Position numbers and translations under genes: made by a program. The notes under the pieces are model-generated. The model was not told where the DNA came from. It made no database searches and worked only from the letters and a program-made list of their open reading frames with translations. This document shows, piece after piece, positions 11,801 to 23,672 of a DNA stretch of 64,000 bases (the first letter of the stretch is position 1; every line of letters begins with the position of its first letter). The DNA comes from Panonychus citri (Eukaryota; Arthropoda; Arachnida; Trombidiformes; Tetranychidae), in NCBI RefSeq assembly GCF_014898815.1, contig NW_026515499.1:248001-312000 (forward strand), read 5' to 3'.

Positions 11801-14293
11801 AGTGTGACCTGTTCAAATGCTGATGATACCGATGATACAACTTTAACATTAAGATCTCCACTTCGACGAAATAAACGATCTAACAATTCTTCATCTGATG
11901 ATAAGCGAACTCTTGACCAGGAGAGAGCTGATCTTATTCGTTATCGTCGATTTAGTGCTCGATATGTTCTTGAATCGGGCGTTGAAAGTGATCCAGAAAC
12001 TGCCGATGAAGCGGGTACCAGTTTCGAGAAGAGTAATCGTAAAGGGGATGAGAGAAAATCTCGTACTGTTGAAGATTTAATTGCACTTGAAGCTCCCGAG
12101 TTGAAAGTACCTAAAATAGAGATTGACACAAATATTAATGTTAATCTTGATGACAGTTATGATAATGTGGTCACTTTACGTAAACATGATAGAGATGCGG
12201 CCACCCGAAAAGCAAACCGTGAAGATTCAAGTAAAACAAGTGGTGGTACCATGACCGATACTGAGACGGTTTTCAATGAACCTTGGGATAGTGAATATTG
12301 GCGGAAATTAATCAGTGTAACTCCAGGAAAATCAGAAATACAGACGAGTTTATCACCGGAAGAGGAAGATAATGAAGAAGATGAATCTGTTTCCATTTAT
12401 GATGATCCCAATGGTGCCTCAAGTTCAGCTCTTGCGAGTAAATTTATTGGCTCATCATCATTATCTTTAATTACTGACGATAATGATAAGTCAACTTTAC
12501 TTAATGAATCAAATAGTAATAAAAGTAAAGTGAAAAAAGAAACCTCATGTAAACAACGAATAGATAATTTAGTTGAACGATTATCTTCATTCAGTGGTAA
12601 ATATAATAATGATAATGTGCTAAGTGGTAATAGTGTTAATCAACAACAACAACAACAACACCAACATCATCATTCATCATCAACAATATTGTCTCAAAAT
12701 GAGTTGGGTCATCATCATCACTCATCGGAAAGAGAGTCAATTGACATAACTGAAATAACCTCATTCACCTCGGAAGCAGTTTCCGATCTTTTATCTTCCA
12801 TTTCAATGCATGATGAAGCAATAATTACCATGGAATCAAATTCATCGACTCTTAAATCACAAACAGTAACCACCACAACCTCATCAACAAGCCACCGTAA
12901 TGAGCGCATCTATTCAGCGGGTAAAAGTATCTGTGATTATATTTTTAAGCTCACTGAAGAGGGTGACAATACGTTTGCCAAATCGGTGTCTCATTTTATT
13001 GATTGTACAAAAGATTTAACTCAAGTCAACCCACACGTTGTAATGAGAAATATAAGACAATTTATGAATGGAATGAAAAATTATCTGGTTAAACATGGGG
13101 AAAAAAATTTCCTCGAAATGATCAGGGAAGAGCGAAATAAACTTAAAAGTGATGAATTTCTCAATATTGACGCAATAATTGAGGGAACTCTTCATAAGTT
13201 AATAATTAAACCGTTAAAATCTCATTTGGATGGACTTTTCGTTGAATATTATAAAACCAATGGATCACTTTCACTACTCTCTGAGAATATGAAAAATGCT
13301 CAGAAGAAAAGTCCCACCGAGATTGGTGTTCGTTCTGACCTTTATCTTCCCGATTCTAAATCAATGGCCATTATCCAGAGACAATTTAATTCAATGCAAC
13401 GAGCTTATTCACCGCTTAAAAAGTTGGAACACTTGCTGGCAGCTATATCATCAATCTACAGTGGAGTTAAAATTAGCACTCAGCAAGCAGTAAACAACTC
13501 ATCGGAATCCATGTCCAGTAGAGGAGGAGGTGGAGGCGGAAGTGGTGTTACTAATAACAATAGAAAAGCGGAGGGAAGCCATTTATCTATTGGAGCTGAT
13601 GATTTTCTACCAATTTTCATCTATGTTTTAGTTCATTGTGGTTTTCTTTCAGCTGAAATAGAAGCTGAATTCATGTGGGGCCTTCTTCATCCTTCCCTCC
13701 TCTCAGGTGAAGGTGGTTACTATTTAACTACCCTCTCTTCATGTCTTCATGTGATTAAAAATATGTCAGAAACTGAGATGACATTAATTGATCAACAAAA
13801 TTTATCTACAACAACCGATGAACACAATTTAACCGCATCAACAAGTTTATTATCATCTTCAATTGCATCCATTTCACCATCACCTCCAGCCACACCTAGT
13901 ATTATGGGAATCGCTACAGGAACCTCAAGTTCATCAAGTCTGGTTACCTCTATGACTCCCTCCCGATTAGCCAGTGTCACTGATTTACAAGGTTACATGA
14001 AAATAATGATTCCAAATGAACTTTCCTGTTCAATTGTTACCAAAACACTGCCCGTAAGACCAAGTATGACAACTAAGGATGTTTGTAAAATGATTGCTCA
14101 TAAATTCAATCAAACTAATTCAGAGGATTATGGACTATTCCAGATAACTGGTGATGGAAGTGAAACTCAATTAGAGCCAAATGATTTACCTCAAGCAATT
14201 AAATCAGAAACAATTAAATCTGGTAAATTGTCAACTTTTGCTTACAAGAGGATTGATGTTAAATTTATTTGGCCTAAAATGGATGATCAATGA
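8827..14293 (+). CDS. spri: RIN/sprint Ras and Rab interactor (SH2-VPS9-RA), Rab5 guanine nucleotide exchange factor
   Basis: Two exons, 8827-8934 and 9287-14293 (phase 0; donor GTAAAT, acceptor TTATAG), giving about 1704 aa. The start is ATG 8827; 9293 is only a GTG inside exon 2. Domains: SH2 at about 141-243, with the phosphotyrosine-pocket strand FIVRNSS (family FLVRxS) starting from SIWFLPDTGRS; a long Ser/Asn/Gln-rich disordered region with proline SH3 ligands (PPKPPPRSS, APPVPSR); VPS9 at about 1288-1531, with the catalytic signatures ADDFLPIFIYVLVHCG and GEGGYYLTTLSS; and a C-terminal Ras-association domain at about 1603-1701. Family role: couples Ras and receptor tyrosine kinase signals to Rab5 activation and endocytosis at the membrane. 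The order matches Drosophila sprint. About 1,000 residues between SH2 and VPS9 are low-complexity and encoded without an intron. Confidence 0.93.
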
Positions 14294-14969
14294 TTAATTA
14301 CAAAACACACACAATTAATGAACCAATTAATCTTATCATTACAATCAAACATGATGATGATCATCTCTCAATTGCCAACAATTTAAATCATCTATATATC
14401 TTATCACACATAATATTATTAATTTTTTCTCAAGCCAATACTTATACATACACAGCGAAAAAGGCGGAAAATATATGGATAAAAAATTGGAAAAAAAATC
14501 TACAATTAAGTCAAATTATGTTCACTTTATATGAAACAATTTATAAATAATATACATATTTACATATTCATTTAATCAATGTAAACATCTCACACAATCG
14601 AGGAATTAACCTCATCCTTCCTAAAGACTCATTTTCTTACGAAATCTTGATAACTTTCTTTTTTCTCGAATATGGAAAATTAAGGCTCACTAATCAATAT
14701 TTTTTTCATCTCAACAATTAATACAAAATAATCAAATCTAAAATTGTAATTCTAAGCTCTCTCTCTCTCCCTTTCCTCTTCTTAATTGTAAGATTATATT
14801 GTAAGACAATTCACTCGAATAGTTTAATTTTTAATCTTACCACAATTTCATAGAAACAATTAATGCACATAAAAATCTCATTATCGCTCATTAAATTTTT
14901 TTATTAAAATGACAATTAAAATATAATCAACCAATTCAATCAATCGAAATAAAAAAAAATTTCTAACCA

Positions 14970-15008
14970 ATGTTTACTTATCATCTTGTTCGAGGCTCCG
15001 TTGATTAT
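14970..15008 (+). repeat. Direct repeat upstream of perlecan, copy A
   Basis: Thirty-nine bases starting ATGTTTACTTATCATCTTG match 15608-15646 with five mismatches. Both copies follow an A/T-rich lead ending in TTTCTA. They could be duplicated promoter or first-exon segments. Confidence 0.45.
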
Positions 15009-15544
15009 AATCACATTGAGAATACGTTCAGAAATGTGACCTACGTGATTACCACATATGTCGAATCTGTGGTTCGACTTGTGTCCACATCATCTTCGGT
15101 AAAATGGCCTCGTTATAAGTGAATTCAAAATGAACGATCAACTTATTTCTCAGTTTTTCCTCTTCGATTTCCTTATTTCAATCACTTGATTCAACAGTTT
15201 ACTATTGTTATTACTTTTTCGAACCAGCAATTTTGGATTAATTGTTGTTCAACTTGTTGATTGTCGATTCATGATCATGTTTATCTCCATTTTCGAGCTA
15301 ATTAAGTGTTAATCAACCATTGGAAAATGTTGATCTTTCTATTACTTTGACAAATCTTAAAGTTCTTTGGTTTAACAAAAATTGTATCTCTCGAGCAGAA
15401 GAACCTTCTCTTAATTACTTCAACGAACTGACCTTTTACCGATCTGCCCAATAACGAGCTTGTTACCCTCACATCAGCATTTTTTTTCACCACAATTAAA
15501 AGTTCACTCAATTAATTATTCATTCAAGAATTTATCGTTCGATG

Positions 15545-15562
15545 TTAGCGCCACCATACGGA
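15545..15562 (-). promoter_or_regulatory. CTCF-like motif upstream of perlecan
   Basis: The minus strand reads CCGTATGGTGGCGCTA, close to the fly-type CTCF core AGGTGGCGCTA. It is about 450 bp upstream of the perlecan start. It is the weakest of the four sites because the A/G position before the core differs. Confidence 0.3.
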
Positions 15563-15607
15563 ATAGAAAATAACTTATTTTCGAAATGAAAATTTTTTCT
15601 ATTAATG

Positions 15608-15646
15608 ATGTTTACTAATTATCTTGTTCGTGGTTTCGTTGATTAT
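15608..15646 (+). repeat. Direct repeat upstream of perlecan, copy B
   Basis: Partner of 14970-15008 (34/39 identical), about 640 bp downstream and 360 bp before the perlecan ATG. Confidence 0.45.
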
Positions 15647-16007
15647 CATTAAGTTTTCCACTTTTATGATTAATTGTGTATATTGTTTGTTTCTTTAATC
15701 GTCACCTAAACAATGGTTATCGATTGAATTACTTATCCAATAAATAATCTAATCCTTCTGATCTCAAATAACTGATACGTTTGATCAAATTACTAAAGGT
15801 AAACTCGTTTGTTTATCTCTGTGAATCAATTCAATCAAATTGGGAATTTTTTCCTCTAAATTGTTGCAACAATTAATCAAATTAATATTCTCTTCTAGTT
15901 GTTTCTTCCCTGGTGCTTTTATATTTGGCATAATTTCGTTGAGAACTCGGATCTTTAGGGTTCCTATGTGATAACCCTTTTTCCCTCTACATGGTTAATG
16001 ATTAGCG

Positions 16008-19000
16008 ATGAAATGTATTGACATTTTAATTGCCGTTCTTGTTATTTTTTCCTTCACCTCATTTACTGACCAGTCCAATGGTAATTACCTAGGCTGCAAC
16101 CGTGGATCTAGTGACCAAGACTGTGGTTCGTAATCAGCACTTAATTGTCTGCATGAGACTTGATTCATTTTCCCATTTACCTTTTCAGTTGATCGTTTTT
16201 ATTTTTGTTTATCATCTCATTTGTTATTTTTTATTTTCTCTCCTTTTTATTATTTTCTAATTTATTTTTCTTCAGATTCTATTTTTTCTATTCTCACCAA
16301 TTAACCTACTTGATCTCTTGCTAATTGTTATTTCCACATGAAACCTAATATTTGGATCAGATCAACGGTCAGTTGATTCAATTTGCCGTTACGATGAATA
16401 TTCTTGTACAGACAACAGTCAATGTATTCCCGTTGAATACCAATGTGATGCTCAACCCGATTGCAGGGATTTCTCCGATGAAATTGGATGTTGTAAGTAT
16501 TTACCTCTCATTCTCATCCTGATCATCTAAATTAAATCTTACTGATAATCCTCTTAATTGTCTTTCTCAGCTGGACCGACAATCCTCAAGAATCCGCCCG
16601 AGAGTCACATCTCTGTTGAAGGTTCAAATGTAACAATAACATGCCGAGCATTTGGTAAACCATTACCTGTAATTACCTGGCTTTTCAATGGAAAAGCTAT
16701 TGAGATAACCCCAAGAATTACCTGGACCAATCATGATGGTTTCGGGCTACTCACCATTAGGTCAGTTAATCTTGATGACCAAGGTTATTGGACTTGTGTT
16801 GCCAGTAACAGTAAAGGTACAATTAAAGGTAACAATGATTGTAGATTAACAATCAAGTGTAAGTTTCATTTTCAAATGTTTCAACCTTTCAATTTTTTTT
16901 TACATAAGAAAGTTACTTAACTATTCAACTAATTGTATCCATTTGATTTTGAATTTTTTTTCCGAAGCTCGATCCAGTTCATGTTATCCCCCATACTACA
17001 ATGATCAAGCTAAATCACAATTTGATTGCCTTCGTTGTCATTGTTTTGGTATAACCGATACTTGTTATAGTAGTTCATTGAAAATTACTCAGGTTTGATT
17101 TGTTTCTCTCTCTCTCTCTCCAATCAATCATCAAACCTTATTGACTGATCAGTTTTTCTCAATTCAATTAGATACCATTGACAAGCGATGCAACAATTAC
17201 AGTCCTAAGACAGGTAAACAATGATTCTTACATAAACATTGGTTACACTTATCCACCAAATCAACGAGCAATTAACTACAGTCCATCAACGAGAGAGTTT
17301 AAATTCACCAATGAAGCAATTGATGCTAATACACCTGATGATGCCTTCTTTTATTGGAGTTTACCTAAACCCTTTCTTGGTAATCAGGTAATTACAATTG
17401 TTTCTTTTTTGTTTGTTCTTAATTATGGACGAATAATCATTTCGAGCAATTAATTGATTGTATTCCCATTCCCTTCTTGTTTAGCTTAACTCTTATGGTG
17501 GTTTTTTAAGATTTATGTTCAGATATCGGTCACCATTTGCCCCTCATGATCCAGATCTATGGGATGTTATAATTTCTGGCCATGGGATAACTTTATATTA
17601 CGATGTGATAGATGGACACAGTTCAATTGAAGATAATAAAGTTGAACTAAGATTTTGGGAAAATCTTTGGACCAAAGGTGAATCCAACCTGAGGAAACGT
17701 TGGTCGAAACGTCAATTGGCCAATCGAGCTGATATAATGCAAGTTCTGGCCAATATTGATTACATTTATATTCGTGCCAGTTACGATGAGGTTTTCCTTG
17801 AGTCCAGTATCCTTAATCTAAGAATGGAAACAAGTTCATATCGAAATTCATCTGATTCAGATGATGCATTTTTCGTTGAGAAATGTTCCTGTCCTGAAGG
17901 TTATCTAGGTAATTCTTGTGAGGTTAGTTGATAGTTGGTATAATTAACTATCTCATCGACAATTAAGATGATTATCTTTTCAATTTTTCGCTTTTTTATC
18001 TCAAATTGTTATGATTATTAGACTTGTGCTCCTGGTTTTATAAGACATCATGATGATCTTTGGCTTGGAAAATGTGTACGATTAAGTTTAGCCTGTTCTT
18101 GCCATGGACATACAGTTAAATGTGATGAATTGTCTGGTCGATGTATTGATTGTGAACATAATACCGAAGGTTTTAATTGTGAACGATGTGCTCGAGGCTA
18201 TTACGGTAATTCAACTTTAGGCCATGTAAATGATTGTCAACCTTGCCCTTGTCCTTATATTAACCCTTCCTTTCAACTGGCCAGTTTGTGGACTGCAGGA
18301 TTCCCACCTCAATGGTAAAATTGATTTAACTATCAACCAATAAGATTAATCAACTATCAACATTTTTAATTGTCATTCAAGGTTCTCACCTACATGCTAC
18401 TTAGATACAGATAACGATGTAACTTGTAGCTCATGTCCACTTGGTTTTGAGGGTCGACGATGTGAGAAATGTGCCCCAGGCTACATTGGAGATCCGAATA
18501 GTTTAGGAGGAACGTGTAAACCATTAGGTTAGTTGATTGTCTAAATTGTTTGTCCACTAATTTACTGATTGTTTCAACTAATTTCAGGCTGTGGTTTAGG
18601 ATTTTTTCCTTGTACCGACGGAAAGTGTATCAATGAAAGCTTACGTTGTGATGGTGTTCCTGATTGTTTGGATAATTCTGATGAAAATTATTGTGGTAAT
18701 TTTGATTCTATTGATGATTAATCGATTATTGGAAATTTAATTTCTCCATTTTCTAATTAGTTTTTGTAGCCCCTAATTCACGGAGTAGACACAAAGTGTC
18801 AACAATGGCAACAACAATCAATGTTGACGGAACAATTGAAGAAATTGATGAAGAGGATGATTTAATTAACTATAACGATACACTAAATGAGATTAATATT
18901 CTAGTCGATTCAAATATCGATATTAATTGTCCAGGATTAGAAAATCATATCAATGTAACTTGGGCTTACGAGATGAATAATAAGGAAACCAATTTACCCG

Positions 19001-21779
19001 TCGGTGTTGATGTTGTTGAGAATCAGTTAAGGTTAGTTGGTTAATTGTTATTTAAATTATTTCTCGTAATGTTTAATTTTGTTGATTTTCAGGATAAGAG
19101 GGATTCAAGTAAATCATTCAGGTCGATATGTTTGCAAAGGTCACTCTCTTTTCGGTAATATGGATTCCAATTTCATCAGTCTCAATGTTAGAGGTAAATT
19201 ATAGTTAACCGTAATGATTGAATTGTAATTGTGCTTTGAAATTTTGTTCATTCAATTATTCAGATTCTCCAGCAATTAAATTGAAAATTGTTGCAAATCA
19301 GAAAAACATTGACATTGGTGATTCGTTGCGACTTGATTGTCAATTGACTGGAGTTAAAGAGACGATTGTTGTTTGGTATCGTTTAGGTTTACCTTTACTC
19401 CCGTCACATGTTGAAGTAATTAAGGGACAATTAACTATCGAAAGTGTATCTCGAGACGACGGAGGAGTTTATCGATGTCAAGCTCACACTTTGGATGGAA
19501 TAATTAATAGAGATTATTCATTATCTATTCATGGTTAGTATTCGAAAATTTCTTCAGTTTAGAGCGAAAATTGTATCATTTTTTTCATCTTTTTCGAAGC
19601 TGTTAAGCGTCGAGTTACCGCTGGTTCGAGTATCACTTTAAAATGTCCAAAAAAAGTTAAAGAAAATCAGCCGATCACATCAACCGTTTGGCTAAAACAA
19701 GGTTCAAGTCTTTCCAATTGGAGTACGATTGAAGGTTCAACGTTAAAGATTAAAAATGCTCAAGCAATTGACTCCGGACTGTATATATGTAAAGTGACCA
19801 GTGAATCGGTGACCACCGAGTGTCAAATAGCTCTTCATGTAATCGGTATTGTCGCTGGTTTTCCCGAAGAGGGTAAAGCTTACATTACCCTTCCACCGAT
19901 TCCAGAGGCATATTCTGAATTTGATATTGAACTTACTCTTCGTCCTGACCAAGCTGATGATGGCCTTATTTTATTCAGTGGTCAGTTACCTGATAAAGGT
20001 GATTTCATATCACTTGGTTTACATGATTCGTATCTCAATTTTAAATTTGAACTTGGTTCTGGTGTAGTAACTATGAGATCACCTATTCCATTGTCAATTG
20101 GTTCTTGGCATGTGATTCACATTTATCGTTCTCGTCGTGATGCAACCCTAACAATCAATTCAACCATTGAAATTAAAGGTCATTCACGAGGTCGTTTCAT
20201 TGGTCTTGACCTGAGAGAATCTCTTTACATTGGAGGAGTTCCTAATTTCTCTTTAATACCAACAATCGTTGACCACCGGAAAGGATTCATCGGTTGTATC
20301 TCATCTTTTAAAATTCGTAACGTTGAACAAAGTCTAATGACTCGACCAAATAATTTCCTCAAAGGAGTTAAACCTTGTGAAACTTGTTCTTCCTCTTTTT
20401 CATCAGTTTCTCCCTTATCATCCTCTTCATCTTCATCTTCATCTTCTCTATCCCATTGTCACAATGGTGGTCATTGTTTTGAATCTCATGATAGTCCAAG
20501 TTATCGTTGTATCTGTTCACCAGGATTCAAAGGTTCTCAGTGTTCCTGGATTGGTCAATCATGTTATTCCGGCTATTGTGGTCCTGGAATTTGTATTGAC
20601 CATGTTAACTCAGGAGTGACCTGTCATTGTCCGATGGGCTTTGATGGTGATCATTGTGAACGATCAATCAAAATAAAACAGCCTTTGTTTACTGGACAAT
20701 CGTTTGCCGCTTACTCGGTCCCCAATGGGTCAGTTGAAAAGTTCAAAATAAGCCTTAAAATAAAAGCCACTAGTCTAGAGGATTCTGTGATTGTCTACAC
20801 TGGACAAGATGTCGCTGGTTCAGAGGATTTTATCGCCATCATCCTAAGGAAACAAGTGATTGAATTTATCTTTGACACCGGTTCAGGTCCAGCGTATATA
20901 AGGTCACCTAATTTGGTTCTAAATGATGTTTGGCTTAACATTCAAGCCGAACGAGAAGATAATGAAGGAACATTGATTGTCGGTGATTCTAAACCAATTA
21001 AAGGTCGATCTCCAGGTCAAACTAAAGGGATAAATACTCGTCTTCCCTTGTATGTTGGTGGAATTGATTTGAAAAAAGTTCGATACTCGAAACAAATCAT
21101 GGAAAGATATCATGGATTCCATGGCTGTATTTCTCAGGTACAATTGATTGTTCACCTCAATTCTAAAGGGTCATTTTGGTTAATTTCTTACAGAGATTAA
21201 GTAAAAATTATTGTTGGCCATTTCATCAACAATAATTCAATTTGTATCTTAATTTATATTGAATCTCAGCTAAGATACTCTAATTGTAACCTCCTAATGG
21301 TCTGAAATTAACCAAACACTCATTATTGAACAGTTATTCACTTCAATAATCATCGATATTGTTTACATTCGGTTTCAAAAAACCAATTGTAAATATGTAC
21401 TTTGGACTGTTAATTGGCTGATAAGTTGATTAATTAGCCGAAAATGAAAGCTCACTCTTAATCATTATAATCTGTCAACTTTCTGTCTTTCCTTTTTGAA
21501 CAGTTAATTGTTAATGGTCAAGAGATTGATATGATTAATGAAACAATCATCGCATCACAAGTGAAAGATTGTGATTCTAATTATTCTCGTTCATTATTAT
21601 CACCCTGTCACAATGGTGGTTCCTGTTTACAAGAAAATGGTACATCCAAGTGTATTTGTCCACCAGGATTTACAGGTAAATTGTTTCCATGGAGCAATTA
21701 ACTTTTCAATTGATAGTTTTTGATATTTTAAATTATTTCTTTCTTTTTAGGAATTGATTGTGCCATTACCATGAGTTAA
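16008..21779 (+). CDS. trol: Miniature perlecan (basement-membrane heparan sulfate proteoglycan core)
   Basis: Fifteen exons, about 1399 aa: 16008-16080, 16361-16492, 16571-16858, 16968-17092, 17172-17387, 17485-17922, 18022-18314, 18382-18527, 18588-18695, 18761-19031, 19093-19193, 19264-19533, 19600-21137, 21504-21675, 21751-21779; phases close throughout. Signal peptide MKCIDILIAVLVIFSFTSF. Domain order: LDLa (CRYDEYSC ... DFSDEIGC), Ig, split laminin-EGF around a laminin IV/B domain (SYGGFLRFMFRY), laminin-EGFs, a second LDLa (CDGVPDCLDNSDENYC), three Ig, LG1 (about 902-1059), two EGF (CHNGGHC), LG2 (about 1181-1345) and a final EGF (CHNGGSC). This is perlecan order, but far shorter than fly or vertebrate perlecan: few Ig repeats, no SEA domain seen, and the third LG absent. 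Exon 1 could instead end at 16125 and exon 2 or 10 could start 9-12 bases later; both choices stay in frame. Confidence 0.9.
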
Positions 21780-23672
21780 ATTGTAGGAAATTCCCATCGG
21801 ATGACAACCAAACAAAGAATCAAATGTTTTGATTAACAAACGAAATGAAACCAAAAAAAAAACACCAAACTTGATACAATATAATCACCATTTTTCTAAT
21901 CACAATTAACATATTAATTGATTGATTCTCCACTGATTAATCTTCTGTCTTCTCAATAATCACTATTGTCTTTACACATTGACAATCAACTTTCACATGA
22001 TTGATATATTATTAAATTGAGTTTGTATTAACCTGACGATGATCAGAAAATTGTTTCCAAAGGTAAATCCATGTGATAATTAGAAAAGGTCATAAGTAAA
22101 CCAACCAAAGTTCAATCAAAAAGAGGTGAGAGCAAATAAGATTAAAGGTGAAAACACAAAGACAGAGAGAGAGAGAGAAAGCAAAATGTTGATCATCCAT
22201 AGTTGATTAAAAAAGTAGAGAAATGAAAGACACCAATTAATTACCTCTGATTTGATGATTACAATAAAGACAATTTAAACCAGAAAACTGGTTTACTTTG
22301 AATGAAACTTGATTAGTAATGAGAAGAAGTAAATTAATTAACAAAGAGAAAGAGACAGAAAAAGATAAGAACGAGAAAGAGAAAAATGAAAACAGGAAAA
22401 AGAGAGAAAAAGAAAAAGAAACAAATGAAATGATAATCTTTTCTCTTTTTAATTACAGTGATCAAGAGTGAAAAGAATATAACAATTAATTTAGAATCTT
22501 AAAACTAATTAACTTAAGTGAAGTTAAAAATGAGCGAAATTAACAAAAATGGTTCAAAAAGAAAAGAGAATTTGAAAAATTCGATTGTCAAAAATTCAAC
22601 CCAAACGCCATCTTTTCCTCGATCAGCTGTTCGCAAGTAAACTGGTTTTCTTTTCTCAAAAAGATCCAATCATCATTTTCTCTTGGTGAGTGTCGCTTTT
22701 AACCAGAACCCAAGGTATTATTTTGGTCTTTCCATTTTTCTTTTCTCTCATCTTCTTCTTTGTGCTTCTCTTGTTCTCTTCTTCGTTTTGGAACATTTTA
22801 TGTATTCTTTTCTCTTAAACTCACCAGCCAATTGTTTATGGTAATTTTCAAATTCTCTTTATCACCAATAGTTCTCTTTCTAATCAGTTACCTGATTTTT
22901 TTTTCTCATTAGTTTGCTTTTTTCTTCTTCTTTTTCATAACTGTTTGTGTGTGTCTGTCTGTGTCTCTATCTTTCCCTTGTTCGCTTTTTCTCTCTTTCT
23001 CTTGAGTCTGTTTAAGTGAACATTTATTACGTTGTTTGTTTTTTTTTCTGTAGTCTTGTTTTCTTTTTATCACATCATGTATAATATATTTTGTATTCTG
23101 TGTGTACTATATCCGCCCTTGTTGTTGCAGAAAAATGGCTTCACTCATTGAGTGTGTGTTCTCAATTGTATATGAAATTTTTTCTCTTTTTCCTTTGCCT
23201 TCCAATTGCGAAGTAAAAGCTTTTCCTTTTTTTGCCTGTCGCTTTTTTCCTTTTTTTCTTCTCTTCAAGTTAATCAGTTTTATCTCCTTTAAATATAATA
23301 GTTATTGCCAATTCGACTGACTCTTGGTCTTGGCTTTTGGTCTTTCTGTTTTTCTTTCTCTATTCTGCTTTCTCTTTTTGCTTCTATTTCTCTTTCTATT
23401 TCTCTCTTCTTCTCTTTTGCTAATTCGTCTTTCTTATTCTTTTTTTTCTCTATTATTCTTTTCTTTCTTTCTTTCTCTCTTTTAGATTCTTCGCCTTTGA
23501 AATTGGCTTTCTTATCTTGGTTTTAAAAAGTCCAGTTCTCTCTTACTGTTGGGATTTTTTTTCTATTAACTTGTATTGGTCTTTGTTCCTCATTCTTGTG
23601 ATCGTTGAGTCGGTTTTTTTTTTGGTGCGTTTATAATAAATACTCTATATTTGACTCGAATTCAGGCCTACC
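21780..23672. promoter_or_regulatory. Intergenic and 5' region of TOPORS with a candidate non-coding first exon
   Basis: Perlecan 3' flank, then a purine-rich block (about 22120-22440) followed by a long pyrimidine-rich block (about 22640-23640). TOPORS coding exon 1 begins just after an acceptor (TTCAG at 23660-23664), so an upstream exon is expected. A good candidate ends at the GTGAGT donor near 22685 and contains, in reverse, the AAGATGGCGTT core at 22600-22616. A 36-codon Lys-rich frame (22530-22640) inside it is unsupported. Confidence 0.4.
22600..22616 (-). promoter_or_regulatory. AAGATGGCGTT core upstream of TOPORS
   Basis: The minus strand reads AAAAGATGGCGTTTGGG, the same 11-base core as in the elements upstream of SGSM3 and RIN, in reverse orientation. 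It lies within the candidate TOPORS 5'UTR exon. Confidence 0.4.

Larger units (their letters stand above)
14294..16007. other. Intergenic: RIN 3' flank and perlecan upstream region
   Basis: This 1.7-kb stretch has no gene I can support. It includes a CT run at about 14758-14770, a diverged direct repeat pair (14970-15008 and 15608-15646) and a CTCF-like motif at 15545-15562. The 15302-15511 minus-strand open frame shows no recognisable domain. Confidence 0.5.

Noticed and set aside
14290..14550. 86-residue frame overlapping the RIN stop codon
   Set aside because: AT-rich 3'UTR translation without domain or conserved composition.
22530..22640. 36-codon Lys-rich frame MSEINKNGSKRKE...
   Set aside because: Low complexity, no homology, and it lies in a candidate 5'UTR exon; too little support for a gene, possible upstream reading frame at most.
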